Shown here piece after piece: positions 1-6,042 of a stretch of DNA of 7,720 nucleotides. Position 1 is the stretch's first letter, and every line of letters starts with the position of its first letter. The stretch is from CAZOLI01 sp964580675. Its GTDB lineage: Bacteria > Planctomycetota > MHYJ01 > CAYXQY01. Made by a program: the position numbers and the translations under genes. A model generated the notes under the pieces. That model saw only the letters and a program-made list of their open reading frames with translations. It did no database searches and had not been told where the DNA came from. The DNA lies in NCBI GenBank assembly GCA_964580675.1, contig CAZOLI010000087.1, forward strand, positions 1 through 7,720. Reading direction: 5' to 3'.

Positions 1-32
1 CGATCTACGAAGGGGAAACGTTGAGGAGGATC

Positions 33-54
33 GCTCGGGCATTCTTGCCCGAGC
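33..54. repeat. Perfect 8-bp inverted repeat (hairpin)
   Basis: GCTCGGGC at 33-40 is followed by a six-base loop and its perfect reverse complement GCCCGAGC at 47-54. No T-run follows on either strand, so it does not look like a standard intrinsic terminator. It could be an mRNA 3'-end structure for a gene left of the window. Its right arm runs into the start of the first copy of the direct repeat at 53. Confidence 0.6.
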
Positions 55-84
55 ACGGGGCCCAAACGATAACGTGTTCGAAAA
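53..84 (+). repeat. 32-bp direct repeat, copy 1
   Basis: This segment matches 213-244 at 29 of 32 positions with no gaps, offset exactly 160 bases. The core CAAACGATAACGT is identical in both copies and is followed by a TTCGAAAA block. In this copy the palindrome around TTCGAA is imperfect (GTGTTCGAAAAA). ATAACGTGT recurs once more at 110-118 without the rest of the unit. The role is unknown; a repeated protein-binding site or the remnant of a local duplication both fit. Confidence 0.65.
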
Positions 85-103
85 AAGGATTGGCCCGGCG
101 TCA

Positions 104-150
104 CAAAAAATAACGTGTACTCCGGACGGCTTGTGCCGTCCTGCGTACAC
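104..150 (-). terminator. Probable intrinsic terminator for leftward transcription
   Basis: A two-tier stem is seen. GTGTAC (115-120) pairs with GTACAC (145-150), and GGACGGC (124-130) pairs with GCCGTCC (135-141) around a four-base loop, the tiers being separated by a 3x3 internal loop. Read on the minus strand the stem is followed within a few bases by TTATTTTTTG (113-104), a U-tract of intrinsic-terminator type. On the plus strand no T-run follows. It lies about 220 bases beyond the stop of the leftward gene ending at 371, which it probably terminates. Confidence 0.6.
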
Positions 151-212
151 TACAACAAAAACACCAATTTCAATCCAGGAGTTTTGCGTCGGGAAATGGG
201 TTCTGTTGTCGT

Positions 213-244
213 GCACGGAGCGCAAACGATAACGTTTTCGAAAA
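213..244 (+). repeat. 32-bp direct repeat, copy 2
   Basis: This is the second copy of the unit at 53-84, with three mismatches. Here the 3' part, with one following base, forms the perfect 12-base palindrome GTTTTCGAAAAC (234-245), which could be a dimeric protein-binding site. Similarity stops on both sides, apart from a short gapped match upstream (TTCT...TG.CG), so the 160-bp spacing is not part of a longer preserved tandem duplication. Confidence 0.65.
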
Positions 245-260
245 CAAGGGCATAAATTTT

Positions 261-303
261 CTCGTCCCTCCAGTACCCGAGTGAAACGAACAGGAGGGGG
301 GAG
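261..303. repeat. GC-rich dyad in the 3' flank of the leftward gene
   Basis: CTCGTCCCTCC (261-271) can pair with GGAGGGGGGAG (293-303) in 10 of 11 positions, counting one G-U pair, around a 21-base loop. On the minus strand the stem is followed by AAAATTTATG rather than a clean U-tract, so it is at best a weak terminator. It may instead be a stabilising 3'-UTR stem of the transcript ending here. Confidence 0.35.
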
Positions 304-370
304 TTAACGACGATGAATGGTATTCCCTGAGGTTCCCCTGGATCGACAGCATTTCTACTGCCCCTCCGGA

Positions 371-1426
371 TTACGTCGGGTTCTCGGTGAGGACACGCCG
401 GAATTTCAGCGTAAACCTTCGGGTCACGTCCGTGTTTCCATCCGGGGATTCGTCCGTCCGGGACACGTTTATTTTTCCCTGGAGGGGCATCCCCGTACGC
501 CCGTCCAGTGTCAGGTGGCCGTGTCGTTTGGCCGGCCCGTCGTTTTTGTTCCCCTTTTCCCCCGTGGATTGAAAACGGGCGGCTGTTTCGTAAATGCCGT
601 AGCGGTGGTTCTTTCTTTGAACCGTTTCCCGATGGTGGTTCGTCAGTTCAATCCGCTGTTCCGGGTCCGCCGGAAACGGTCCCATGAAGGCCTCTCCACG
701 CCAGGTGGTGTCCCGGTCCTCTCCGCCGGGCCGGGCCCCTGAAGTTCGGTTTGTCCAGAGGGACGAAAGTAACTTTTTCAGGTAGGCGGGGCGAAACACC
801 TGTTTCTTCAGGTACATGCTTTTCGGCGAGCTGTCCAGATCGTTCCGGATCGTCGAAAGAAGGGTATGAATGGATTCGCCCAGTTTCAGGTGTCCGTCCG
901 GGCGGATTCGCAGCGAAAATGATGCGTTTACCAGCTTATGAAAGGCGTTGTGTACAGGGTCCTCCCGGCGGGATGATTCGGGTTGGTAAGAAATGTTTCC
1001 GATCGACGGGTGATCATTTAACGCAAAACGGTACGTCTCAAATTGATACGTCAGGTGGATGCCCCGGTTTTTCTGCACGGCTTTGACCTGGCTTTCCCAT
1101 TTTACGAGTTCTTCAAGACGGTATGATTCGCTGGGGGCATCGTTTGGTTTTTCCCGGCCGCCGGCAAGCAGGAAACGTTCCGGCACGCTGTGTAATGGGG
1201 GGCCCACCGGACGAGGAGGAACAATTCCGGTGTCCGTGGAGTGCTTCTTTTCTTCCCGGCGGTCCGACGCCCGGTAGAGGAGGCTTTCGAACGTCTGGCC
1301 TTTCACCAGCCGGTATGGAAGGGGTTCTTCGTTTGTCGATTCCTGGGCAACGAGACATCCCGGAAGAGCAAGGACGAAAAGAAGAGCCTGTAGAACAAGA
1401 TATTCCCCCTGAGATCCCGACTGCAT
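371..1426 (-). CDS. Exported protein of unknown function, DUF6263-like
   Basis: This encodes 351 residues. The start is well fixed: an in-frame TAA lies immediately before the ATG and GGGGGTG sits five bases upstream. Residues 10-28 form a hydrophobic segment ending in CLVAQ, so the protein is probably exported. Cleavage could follow AQ at 28, or LPGC (21-24) could act as a poor lipobox. The n-region unusually has no Lys or Arg. Residues 122-180 (HLTYQFETYRFAL, then ASFSLRIRPDGHL) and 244-323 (GEAF, then HGHLTLDGRTGMPLQGKINV) recall the alternating strands of DUF6263-type proteins: an input-output beta domain with a 'decoration, then stored value' layout. That resemblance is from memory and weak. 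Residues 60-105 are low-complexity, Pro-rich and probably a disordered linker. Function, ligand and exact location (periplasm or outer face) are unknown. It is transcribed alone, divergent from hpnC, and probably ends at the stem at 104-150. Confidence 0.75.
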   Translation of the reverse strand: MQSGSQGEYLVLQALLFVLALPGCLVAQESTNEEPLPYRLVKGQTFESLLYRASDRREEKKHSTDTGIVPPRPVGPPLHSVPERFLLAGGREKPNDAPSESYRLEELVKWESQVKAVQKNRGIHLTYQFETYRFALNDHPSIGNISYQPESSRREDPVHNAFHKLVNASFSLRIRPDGHLKLGESIHTLLSTIRNDLDSSPKSMYLKKQVFRPAYLKKLLSSLWTNRTSGARPGGEDRDTTWRGEAFMGPFPADPEQRIELTNHHRETVQRKNHRYGIYETAARFQSTGEKGNKNDGPAKRHGHLTLDGRTGMPLQGKINVSRTDESPDGNTDVTRRFTLKFRRVLTENPT

Positions 1427-1431
1427 TTATA

Positions 1432-1438
1432 CACCCCC
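1432..1438 (-). promoter_or_regulatory. Ribosome-binding site of the leftward exported-protein gene
   Basis: On the minus strand GGGGGTG lies five bases before the ATG at 1426. It differs from GGAGGTG by one base. Together with the in-frame stop directly before the ATG it fixes the start of this gene. Confidence 0.5.
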
Positions 1439-1614
1439 GAAAATAAGATACACCGTACCTTCACACACAGCATTACCTGTGCAAACATTATTCCAGGGGA
1501 ATCCCCCATCGGGGGCCGTTCACGTGGTTTCGGAAAAATATGCGTAACCTGTTTAATTGATTTGGGTTATGTTTTAAGGATGGAAAATACACGGTTTTAT
1601 CGTCTGTTGGAGAT

Positions 1615-1631
1615 TTTCACACTCTGTGAAA
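1615..1631. promoter_or_regulatory. Operator-like inverted repeat upstream of hpnC
   Basis: TTTCAC (1615-1620) and GTGAAA (1626-1631) are perfect 6-bp arms around five bases, about 50 bases upstream of the hpnC -35 element. The size and AT-rich flanks suit a dimeric regulator, but arms this short also arise by chance. No T-run supports reading it as a terminator. Confidence 0.3.
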
Positions 1632-1681
1632 TTTGTATACAGAACCGCCGCTCGGTGTTCACAATCTTTACGTCGCTTGAT

Positions 1682-1710
1682 TTGAGATGTGGGAACGGAG
1701 AACGTACGAT
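1682..1710 (+). promoter_or_regulatory. Candidate sigma70-type promoter of hpnC
   Basis: TTGAGA (1682-1687, 5 of 6 to TTGACA) and TACGAT (1705-1710, 4 of 6 to TATAAT) are separated by exactly 17 bases. Initiation would fall near 1717, leaving a leader of about 47 bases before the GTG at 1764. The promoter overlaps the first codons of the longest open frame (ATG at 1689), which argues that this upstream ATG is not the real start. Confidence 0.5.
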
Positions 1711-1752
1711 ACATGGCGGGCAAAACCGGAACACGTCAACTCTGCATTGGAC

Positions 1753-1766
1753 GAGGTCCATTTGTG
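1753..1766 (+). promoter_or_regulatory. Ribosome-binding site and GTG start of hpnC
   Basis: GAGGT at 1753-1757 lies six bases before an in-frame GTG at 1764-1766. The next candidate, ATG at 1773, has only GGAG three bases upstream (too close) or the same GAGGT 15 bases away (too far). Spacing favours GTG; the two proteins differ by three residues. Confidence 0.4.
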
Positions 1767-2681
1767 GAGCAAATGGAAACAGACGACATCGGATCGACGG
1801 ATCCACATGAGCTGGCCCGGAACCATTACGAGAATTTTCCGCTGGCCACGATGTTTATGCCGTCCGATCTCCGGCCGCACGTTCGACGGCTGTACGCGTT
1901 TGCCCGGACCGTGGACGACCTCGGCGACGAGGCGGAAGGGGATCGGCGGGCTCTGCTGGATCAATGGACGTCGGATTTTAAGCGCTGTTACGCGGGGACC
2001 CCGGAGCATCCCATCCTCCGCGAGTTACAGCAAACCATTGAGGCGTTCGACCTTCCGTCGGATCTGTTCCTCCGGTTAATTGAGGCGAACCGGCGAGACC
2101 AGAGCGTAAAGCGGTACGAAACCTTTGACGAGCTTCTCGATTACTGCACGTATTCGGCCACCCCCTGCGGGCGGCTCTTTTTGAGGGTCTGTGGCCACGA
2201 GAGCGAAGAGTTGATGCAGCTGGCCGATTGCACCTGCACCGCACTGCAGCTAACGAATTTCTGGCAGGATGTGGGGGACGATCTCGACCGGGACCGTGTG
2301 TACATTCCTCAGGAGGATCTTCGGGCGTATGACCTGACCGTGGACGACCTTTATTCCTTTTCTGCAGGGGAGGAGCCCCCGGAATCATTTTACGAGTTAA
2401 TGGCATTTCAGGTGCGTCGCACACGGATCTTTTTCGGAAAGGGGATGGAACTTCTCCAGCATCTTACCACCTGTTCGTTTGATGTGTTGCTCTTTACGGT
2501 TGGAGGGGTATCGGTGCTGGAGAAACTGGAGAGGCAGAAGTTCCCCGTGTTTGACCGCCGGGTGACCATTACCGGTCTTGCTCGTGCCGGTATTTTTATC
2601 AAAGCCGCCTGGTTGTACCTGACCGGCACCGTGGATCGTTACAGGAAGAACCTGCTGGAGAAAGCCTGTCGAGAGGATTAG
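1764..2681 (+). CDS. hpnC: HpnC-type hydroxysqualene synthase
   Basis: HpnC converts presqualene diphosphate, made by HpnD from two farnesyl diphosphates, to hydroxysqualene, which HpnE reduces to squalene for hopanoids. The protein has about 305 residues, the usual family length. Counting from the ATG at 1773, the N-terminal signature HYENFPLAT (18-26) and LRPHVRRLYAFART (33-46) leads into the first Asp-rich motif DDLGDE (48-53). SATPCGRL (128-135) and the second motif QDVGDDLDRDRVYIP (165-179) follow. Both are the Mg-diphosphate sites of trans head-to-head prenyl synthases. I chose HpnC over HpnD from the ENFP-type N-terminus and the DVGDD spacing; phytoene synthase is a less likely alternative. 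A Cys (132) stands where HpnC proteins commonly have a small aliphatic residue (SANPVG). It is a cytosolic enzyme acting at the membrane face. No hpnD, hpnE or cyclase is in this window, and it has its own promoter. The stop overlaps that of the convergent gene by four bases. Confidence 0.88.
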   Translation: MEQMETDDIGSTDPHELARNHYENFPLATMFMPSDLRPHVRRLYAFARTVDDLGDEAEGDRRALLDQWTSDFKRCYAGTPEHPILRELQQTIEAFDLPSDLFLRLIEANRRDQSVKRYETFDELLDYCTYSATPCGRLFLRVCGHESEELMQLADCTCTALQLTNFWQDVGDDLDRDRVYIPQEDLRAYDLTVDDLYSFSAGEEPPESFYELMAFQVRRTRIFFGKGMELLQHLTTCSFDVLLFTVGGVSVLEKLERQKFPVFDRRVTITGLARAGIFIKAAWLYLTGTVDRYRKNLLEKACRED

Positions 2682-4240
2682 TCCTCCTTCAGGACAATTC
2701 CGCTGTCGGAGCTGGCGGGGGCCGGGGGCATTGGCTTCATTCCTTCCTTCAGTTGTTTGGCCCGGTTTTCGGCCTCGGTATTCCCGTCCGGATCCCACGA
2801 ATCCAGGACCGGCCTGACCAGCCGACCCGCCTTCTGAAGGAGGGCCAGACTCGTTTTCCGTTTTTCGAAATCCCTGCTTTTTAGGTTCTCCAGGTGGGTT
2901 TTGAGAGCGGATTGGACTTCTTTCCGGGTTTTTATGTCCTGCTCGAGGTTTTTGACCACCTCGTGCAACCCGGGCAGCGACACCGATGAGAGGCTGCAGG
3001 ACCGGAACGCATCGTAGTGATCAAAGAGGTTATCCATCCTGTTGTTTTCGAGGTCCAGCCTCAGGTTTTTCATCAGGCCGCAGAATTTCTCGGTCATCAA
3101 CCGCAGATTTACGTGAGCAATTTGTTCGGCGGTGGACTCGCTTTTTTCGTGGTGTCCGGATCGCGCGTTCTCCACGGCGTTCCGGAAATGAGTCCAGTCC
3201 TCCTTTTGCTGGAATTCCGTTGATACAAGGGAGAGCTGAAGATCTCGCAGGTATCGCAGGGTTTCTCGCCTGGTGGATGGGTCATCACACCGAAAATAGA
3301 TGAAGGTGCTTCGGTAACTGGTGATCCGGTTTTTCGACTCGCTCCATATTGAAGGGTTGACCCGGTCCTGAATGTGGGCCGCTATGGCGTTCCTGGACCA
3401 CCTCAGGTTCGGGGCACCGCTCAGGCGTACAAGGTACGTCTCCCGGTTCATTTTGAGCCCGGAAAGCAGCCCCGACGCGATTCGACTCGACCAGGTCTCG
3501 CCGGTTTTTTCTTCCAGGTTTTTAACGGGACCGGCGGTTTCCAGTTTCTCAACGATCCAGTGTTTTTCGTTCCGGTCCCACCGGTAAAAAAGACACCGCG
3601 TTCGACGGAGGTGCTTGAGAAGGGCCCCCGCATTTGTCTTTCCCAGGTTCAGCGTCAACCGGTTACGCTCCCCGTTCAGTTTGTCCGAGACCAAAAATCG
3701 TTTCCGGTCCATTTTGCTGTTGATGCGATTCAGGAGTTCCTCGATTTTTGCGTTATCAAACGTGGCGTTGATGGTCGTGGATTCCAGGGTTTTCCAGAGG
3801 TTGAAGGTGTTTTCGGTTTCCGGTGGATCCCCGAAACTGCCGCCCATTATGCCCGAGTTGTTGTTTTCCTCGTCATCCCCGTCCGGTTCATGAAGAAGAA
3901 ACCGGTCCTTTTCCCAATCGATGTCCAGAACGTTTTCGTCAAGGAACGTGACCAGTTCGTTCGGGGAGTGGTTTGCGCGGAGATACAATCGCATGTGTTT
4001 TATGGGGGTGTGTTCCCGGACCTCGAAACGATCGTTTTCCAGGATGTCGTTCAGGAAGTCGGCAATGTTCTTCGGCGTGACGTACTGTAATGTTTTTATG
4101 GTCTTCTCCGATTGTTCGAGTTTGTTCAGCACGTCCTTCCGGGACGGGTCCTGGGCCGTTGATTCCGGCGGGCCGATGCACACGATGGCGGCAATTACGA
4201 CGAGAACCGGGAGCACGAACCGAGTGTTGTTTTGAATCAT
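2678..4240 (-). CDS. Exported protein with two STN-like segments and a HEAT-like C-terminus
   Basis: This encodes 520 residues of unknown function. I start it at the ATG at 4240 because a clean signal peptide follows: MIQNNTR, a hydrophobic core FVLPVLVVIAAIVCIG, then PPESTAQ with likely cleavage after residue 30. An in-frame start 27 codons upstream (4321) would bury this signal. Residues 45-118 and 155-234 each show a beta-alpha-beta-beta-alpha-beta pattern (for instance INATFDNAKIEELLNRI, then RLTLNLGKTNAGALLKHL, then RNEKHWIVEKLE) like the short N-terminal (STN) domains of secretins and TonB receptors; an acidic linker (GDDEENNN) separates them. No secretin barrel or TonB plug follows. 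Residues 340-460 are mostly helical and charged. Residues 455-500 (SRDFEKRKTSLALLQKAG, then ENRAKQLKEG) match the short HEAT-like motif common in planctomycete proteins. A Pro-rich tail ends the chain. The domain reading is by eye. It converges with hpnC and has no visible terminator. Confidence 0.75.
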   Translation of the reverse strand: MIQNNTRFVLPVLVVIAAIVCIGPPESTAQDPSRKDVLNKLEQSEKTIKTLQYVTPKNIADFLNDILENDRFEVREHTPIKHMRLYLRANHSPNELVTFLDENVLDIDWEKDRFLLHEPDGDDEENNNSGIMGGSFGDPPETENTFNLWKTLESTTINATFDNAKIEELLNRINSKMDRKRFLVSDKLNGERNRLTLNLGKTNAGALLKHLRRTRCLFYRWDRNEKHWIVEKLETAGPVKNLEEKTGETWSSRIASGLLSGLKMNRETYLVRLSGAPNLRWSRNAIAAHIQDRVNPSIWSESKNRITSYRSTFIYFRCDDPSTRRETLRYLRDLQLSLVSTEFQQKEDWTHFRNAVENARSGHHEKSESTAEQIAHVNLRLMTEKFCGLMKNLRLDLENNRMDNLFDHYDAFRSCSLSSVSLPGLHEVVKNLEQDIKTRKEVQSALKTHLENLKSRDFEKRKTSLALLQKAGRLVRPVLDSWDPDGNTEAENRAKQLKEGMKPMPPAPASSDSGIVLKED

Positions 4241-4296
4241 GGTAGCCGTGAGGAAAAATTTTCGGAAAACGGTCGAAGGCACGGGCACCGGGAAGA

Positions 4297-4320
4297 TGGA
4301 CCATTCCTTCATGTGGTCCA
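4297..4320. promoter_or_regulatory. Perfect 7-bp inverted repeat upstream of the STN-like gene
   Basis: TGGACCA (4297-4303) and TGGTCCA (4314-4320) are perfect inverted repeats around ten bases, 57-80 bases upstream of the chosen ATG at 4240. It could be an operator or a leader hairpin in the leftward mRNA. It also covers the two alternative upstream ATGs (4321 and 4312), which would lie inside the stem or loop if transcribed. Confidence 0.4.
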
Positions 4321-4544
4321 CTCACACATGACGAAGGACGGCGTCGGGATCTCGTCAACGGATGCGTCTGGAGGCGGTCGAATTTCCGTGTAATGGGACG
4401 GACGATGCGTTGCCGGACCCGATCACGCGGCAGAATTCGAACGTCTGAAAGGGCACACCATTCCGTCTTCGTCGGTGCCATCAACGATTCGTCACGGGTT
4501 TTATTCCGTGAAGAACGTATCGGGAACCGTGGGGGTTCAAACCG

Positions 4545-4573
4545 TTGTAATCCCCCGATCAACCTGCTAAAAT
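4545..4573 (+). promoter_or_regulatory. Candidate sigma70-type promoter of rocD with extended -10
   Basis: TTGTAA (4545-4550) and TAAAAT (4568-4573, 5 of 6 to TATAAT) are separated by exactly 17 bases, and TG-C directly before the -10 gives the extended -10 element TGCTAAAAT. Initiation near 4580 would leave a leader of about 129 bases. The -35 box sits between GGGGG (4531-4535) and CCCCC (4552-4556) and next to two AACCGT repeats (4525-4530, 4540-4545), a possible operator. Confidence 0.5.
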
Positions 4574-4708
4574 CCGATTTCTGCCGGAAAGCGGATCACC
4601 TCCGGAAGACCACGGACGAACCGTTGTCGAGACGCTGATTCCGGTTTTTGTTGGACCGGCGAACGAGTTTGACGTCCAAGATCAACATTCCATTACGAAA
4701 CAATATTC

Positions 4709-5956
4709 ATGGCACAGGAGCGAATTACCTCGGGAAAAGAGGCCGACGAACTGGCCCGGAATTATTCGACGCGAAATTACAATCCGCTGCCGGTCGTTAT
4801 TTCCAAGGCGGAAGGCATCTGGGTGACGGACGTGGACGGCAACCGGTACATGGACATGCTTGCCTCCTACTCGGCATTGAATCAGGGACACTGCCATCCG
4901 GAGATTATTCAGACCCTGAAGAAACAGGCGGAGCGGTTGACGCTGACGTCCCGTGCGTTTCAGAACGATCAGCTGGGGCTCCTTCTCAAGGACCTGTGTG
5001 AAATTACGGACCTGGATCTGGCCCTGCCAATGAACTCCGGGGCCGAGGCGGTGGAAACCGCGATTAAGGCCATACGCATGTGGGGTCACCAGGAAAAGGG
5101 ACTGCCCGAGGAGAAGGGCGAAATTATTGTCTGCAAGGGGAATTTTCACGGCCGAACCACCACCATTATCAGTTTTTCGAGCGAGGAAAAATACCGAAAA
5201 GGGTTTGGTCCATATACGCCGGGATTCCGTTTGATCGAGTATGGATCGGTGGAGGCGCTTGAGGAGGCCATCACCGACGAAACCATGGCGTTTATGGTGG
5301 AGCCGATTCAGGGAGAATCGGGCATTCGGATTCCGCCGGACGGATATTTGAAGGAGGTTCGGGACATCTGTAACGAGCATGATGTGCTTCTGGCCCTGGA
5401 CGAAATCCAGACCGGCTTCGGACGGACAGGGGCTCTATTTGCGGCGGATCATGAGGACGTCACCCCGGACATCTCCATACTGGGCAAAGCACTGAGCGGT
5501 GGGGCGTATCCGGTCTCGGCCGCCGTGGGTATTGAAGAGGTAATGGGGTTGTTTGTGCCGGGAACGCACGGAAGCACCTTCGGGGGAAACCCGCTCGGGG
5601 CCGCCGTTGCACGAACGGCACTCCGGGTCCTCGAGGAGGAAAACCTCGTCGAGAACTCCCGGAAAATGGGACAGTACTTCCGGGAACAGCTACAGGCCCT
5701 GGATGCCGATCCGGTGAAAGAGATTCGGGGCAAAGGCCTGTTTATCGGTGTGGAGATTCATCCGGATTACGGCGAGGCTCGACCGTACGTGAAGGAATTG
5801 ATGGATAATGGTCTTCTCGCCAAGGACACACACGGCACCGTTATCCGATTTGCACCCCCGCTGGTCATTACGCGGGAACAGATCGATGAAGCCCTCAACC
5901 GGATCGAACCGGTTCTGACCGATTACGTACCGGACGATGCCCCGGCGGGTGGTTAA
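4709..5956 (+). CDS. rocD: Ornithine aminotransferase
   Basis: This PLP enzyme converts L-ornithine and 2-oxoglutarate to glutamate semialdehyde (pyrroline-5-carboxylate) and glutamate, linking arginine breakdown to proline and glutamate. It has 415 residues, close to bacterial RocD (about 400). The whole chain aligns by eye with human ornithine aminotransferase, e.g. NYNPLPVVISKAEGIWVTDV, SYSALNQGHCHP, LTLTSRAF, EPIQGESG, LLAKDTHGTVIRFAPPLVI. Key residues are present: Schiff-base Lys260 (SILGKALSGG), Asp231 for the pyridine nitrogen (DEIQTGFGRTG), Ser110-Gly111 at the phosphate site and FHGR (146-149) in the aldehyde-side loop. Tyr24 and Tyr54 match the human ornithine-binding tyrosines and Arg149 the 2-oxoglutarate Arg; Glu203 matches human Glu235. 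This set favours ornithine over acetylornithine or GABA aminotransferase. The start ATG has no clear Shine-Dalgarno sequence (ACAATATTC before it). The enzyme is cytosolic. It has its own promoter and probably its own terminator, so it is monocistronic. Confidence 0.94.
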   Translation: MAQERITSGKEADELARNYSTRNYNPLPVVISKAEGIWVTDVDGNRYMDMLASYSALNQGHCHPEIIQTLKKQAERLTLTSRAFQNDQLGLLLKDLCEITDLDLALPMNSGAEAVETAIKAIRMWGHQEKGLPEEKGEIIVCKGNFHGRTTTIISFSSEEKYRKGFGPYTPGFRLIEYGSVEALEEAITDETMAFMVEPIQGESGIRIPPDGYLKEVRDICNEHDVLLALDEIQTGFGRTGALFAADHEDVTPDISILGKALSGGAYPVSAAVGIEEVMGLFVPGTHGSTFGGNPLGAAVARTALRVLEEENLVENSRKMGQYFREQLQALDADPVKEIRGKGLFIGVEIHPDYGEARPYVKELMDNGLLAKDTHGTVIRFAPPLVITREQIDEALNRIEPVLTDYVPDDAPAGG

Positions 5957-5977
5957 TCGGTCGGCCTCCCAATTTTT
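5947..5977 (+). terminator. Candidate intrinsic terminator of rocD
   Basis: GGGTGG (5947-5952) can pair with CCTCCC (5965-5970), five G-C pairs and one T-T mismatch, around a 12-base loop containing the rocD stop codon. AATTTTTG follows directly, giving a five-U run at 5973-5977. The stem is short and imperfect and overlaps the end of the coding region. Confidence 0.4.
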
Positions 5978-6042
5978 GACGTGTCCCGGGTGTTCTGATC
6001 ACCGAGTTTCACTCCCCCGAAGAGCCGCGGTTCCTCGTGCCA

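Larger units (their letters stand above)
1..370. other. Non-coding region left of the first gene
   Basis: No convincing coding region lies here. Open frames are short on both strands and give compositions unlike the neighbouring proteins. The stretch is rich in structure: a 32-bp direct repeat in two copies, an 8-bp hairpin near the left edge, a two-tier hairpin with a T-run on the minus strand, and a GC-rich dyad just past the stop codon of the leftward gene. It is therefore the 3' flank of that gene. Whatever gene lies to the left is outside the window. Confidence 0.6.
1427..1763. other. Divergent intergenic region, leftward gene / hpnC
   Basis: These 337 bases carry regulatory DNA for both flanking genes. 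Seen here are the rightward promoter listed separately; a CCCCC-ATC-GGGGG hairpin at 1503-1515; a dyad CACAG (1467 side) / CTGTG (1477 side) upstream of the leftward gene; and TTTCAC-N5-GTGAAA at 1615-1631, an operator-like inverted repeat about 65 bases upstream of the hpnC -35 box. I could not identify a well-spaced leftward promoter. No credible small gene is visible. Confidence 0.5.
4241..4708. other. Divergent intergenic region, exported-protein gene / rocD
   Basis: These 468 bases lie between two divergent starts. They contain a perfect TGGACCA/TGGTCCA dyad near the leftward gene, a rightward promoter with extended -10 near 4545-4573, and the untranslated rocD leader. A leftward TTGACG (4358-4353) has no good -10 box 17 bases on. 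The open frame at 4393-4638 has an Arg-rich composition unlike a real protein here, so I do not call a gene. Confidence 0.5.

Noticed and set aside
170..352. Leftward 60-residue open frame in the left intergenic region
   Set aside because: No ribosome-binding site and a Ser/Pro-rich, unpatterned sequence. It overlaps repeat copy 2 and the GC-rich dyad.
317..742. Rightward 141-residue open frame over the end of the leftward exported-protein gene
   Set aside because: It lies antisense to a gene with a signal peptide, fixed start and ribosome-binding site. Its composition (Val/Phe/Pro/Arg-rich) is that of a shadow frame.
3374..4090. Rightward 238-residue open frame antisense to the STN-like gene
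   Set aside because: It is rich in Val, Phe, Pro and Gly with no recognisable motif; the leftward frame has a signal peptide and domain-like patterns.
3939..4562. Leftward 207-residue frame overlapping the STN-like gene's start
   Set aside because: An Arg/His/Pro-rich shadow frame, out of phase with the signal peptide-bearing gene.
4393..4638. Small rightward Arg-rich frame in the rocD upstream region
   Set aside because: It covers the predicted rocD promoter and has no family likeness or ribosome-binding site.
4647..4671. Two TTTG boxes before rocD as a Bacteroidetes-type promoter (TTTG / TAnnTTTG)
   Set aside because: The spacing is well short of the roughly 19-21 bases expected and the -7 box lacks the leading TA. 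The TTGTAA-N17-TAAAAT promoter upstream is better.
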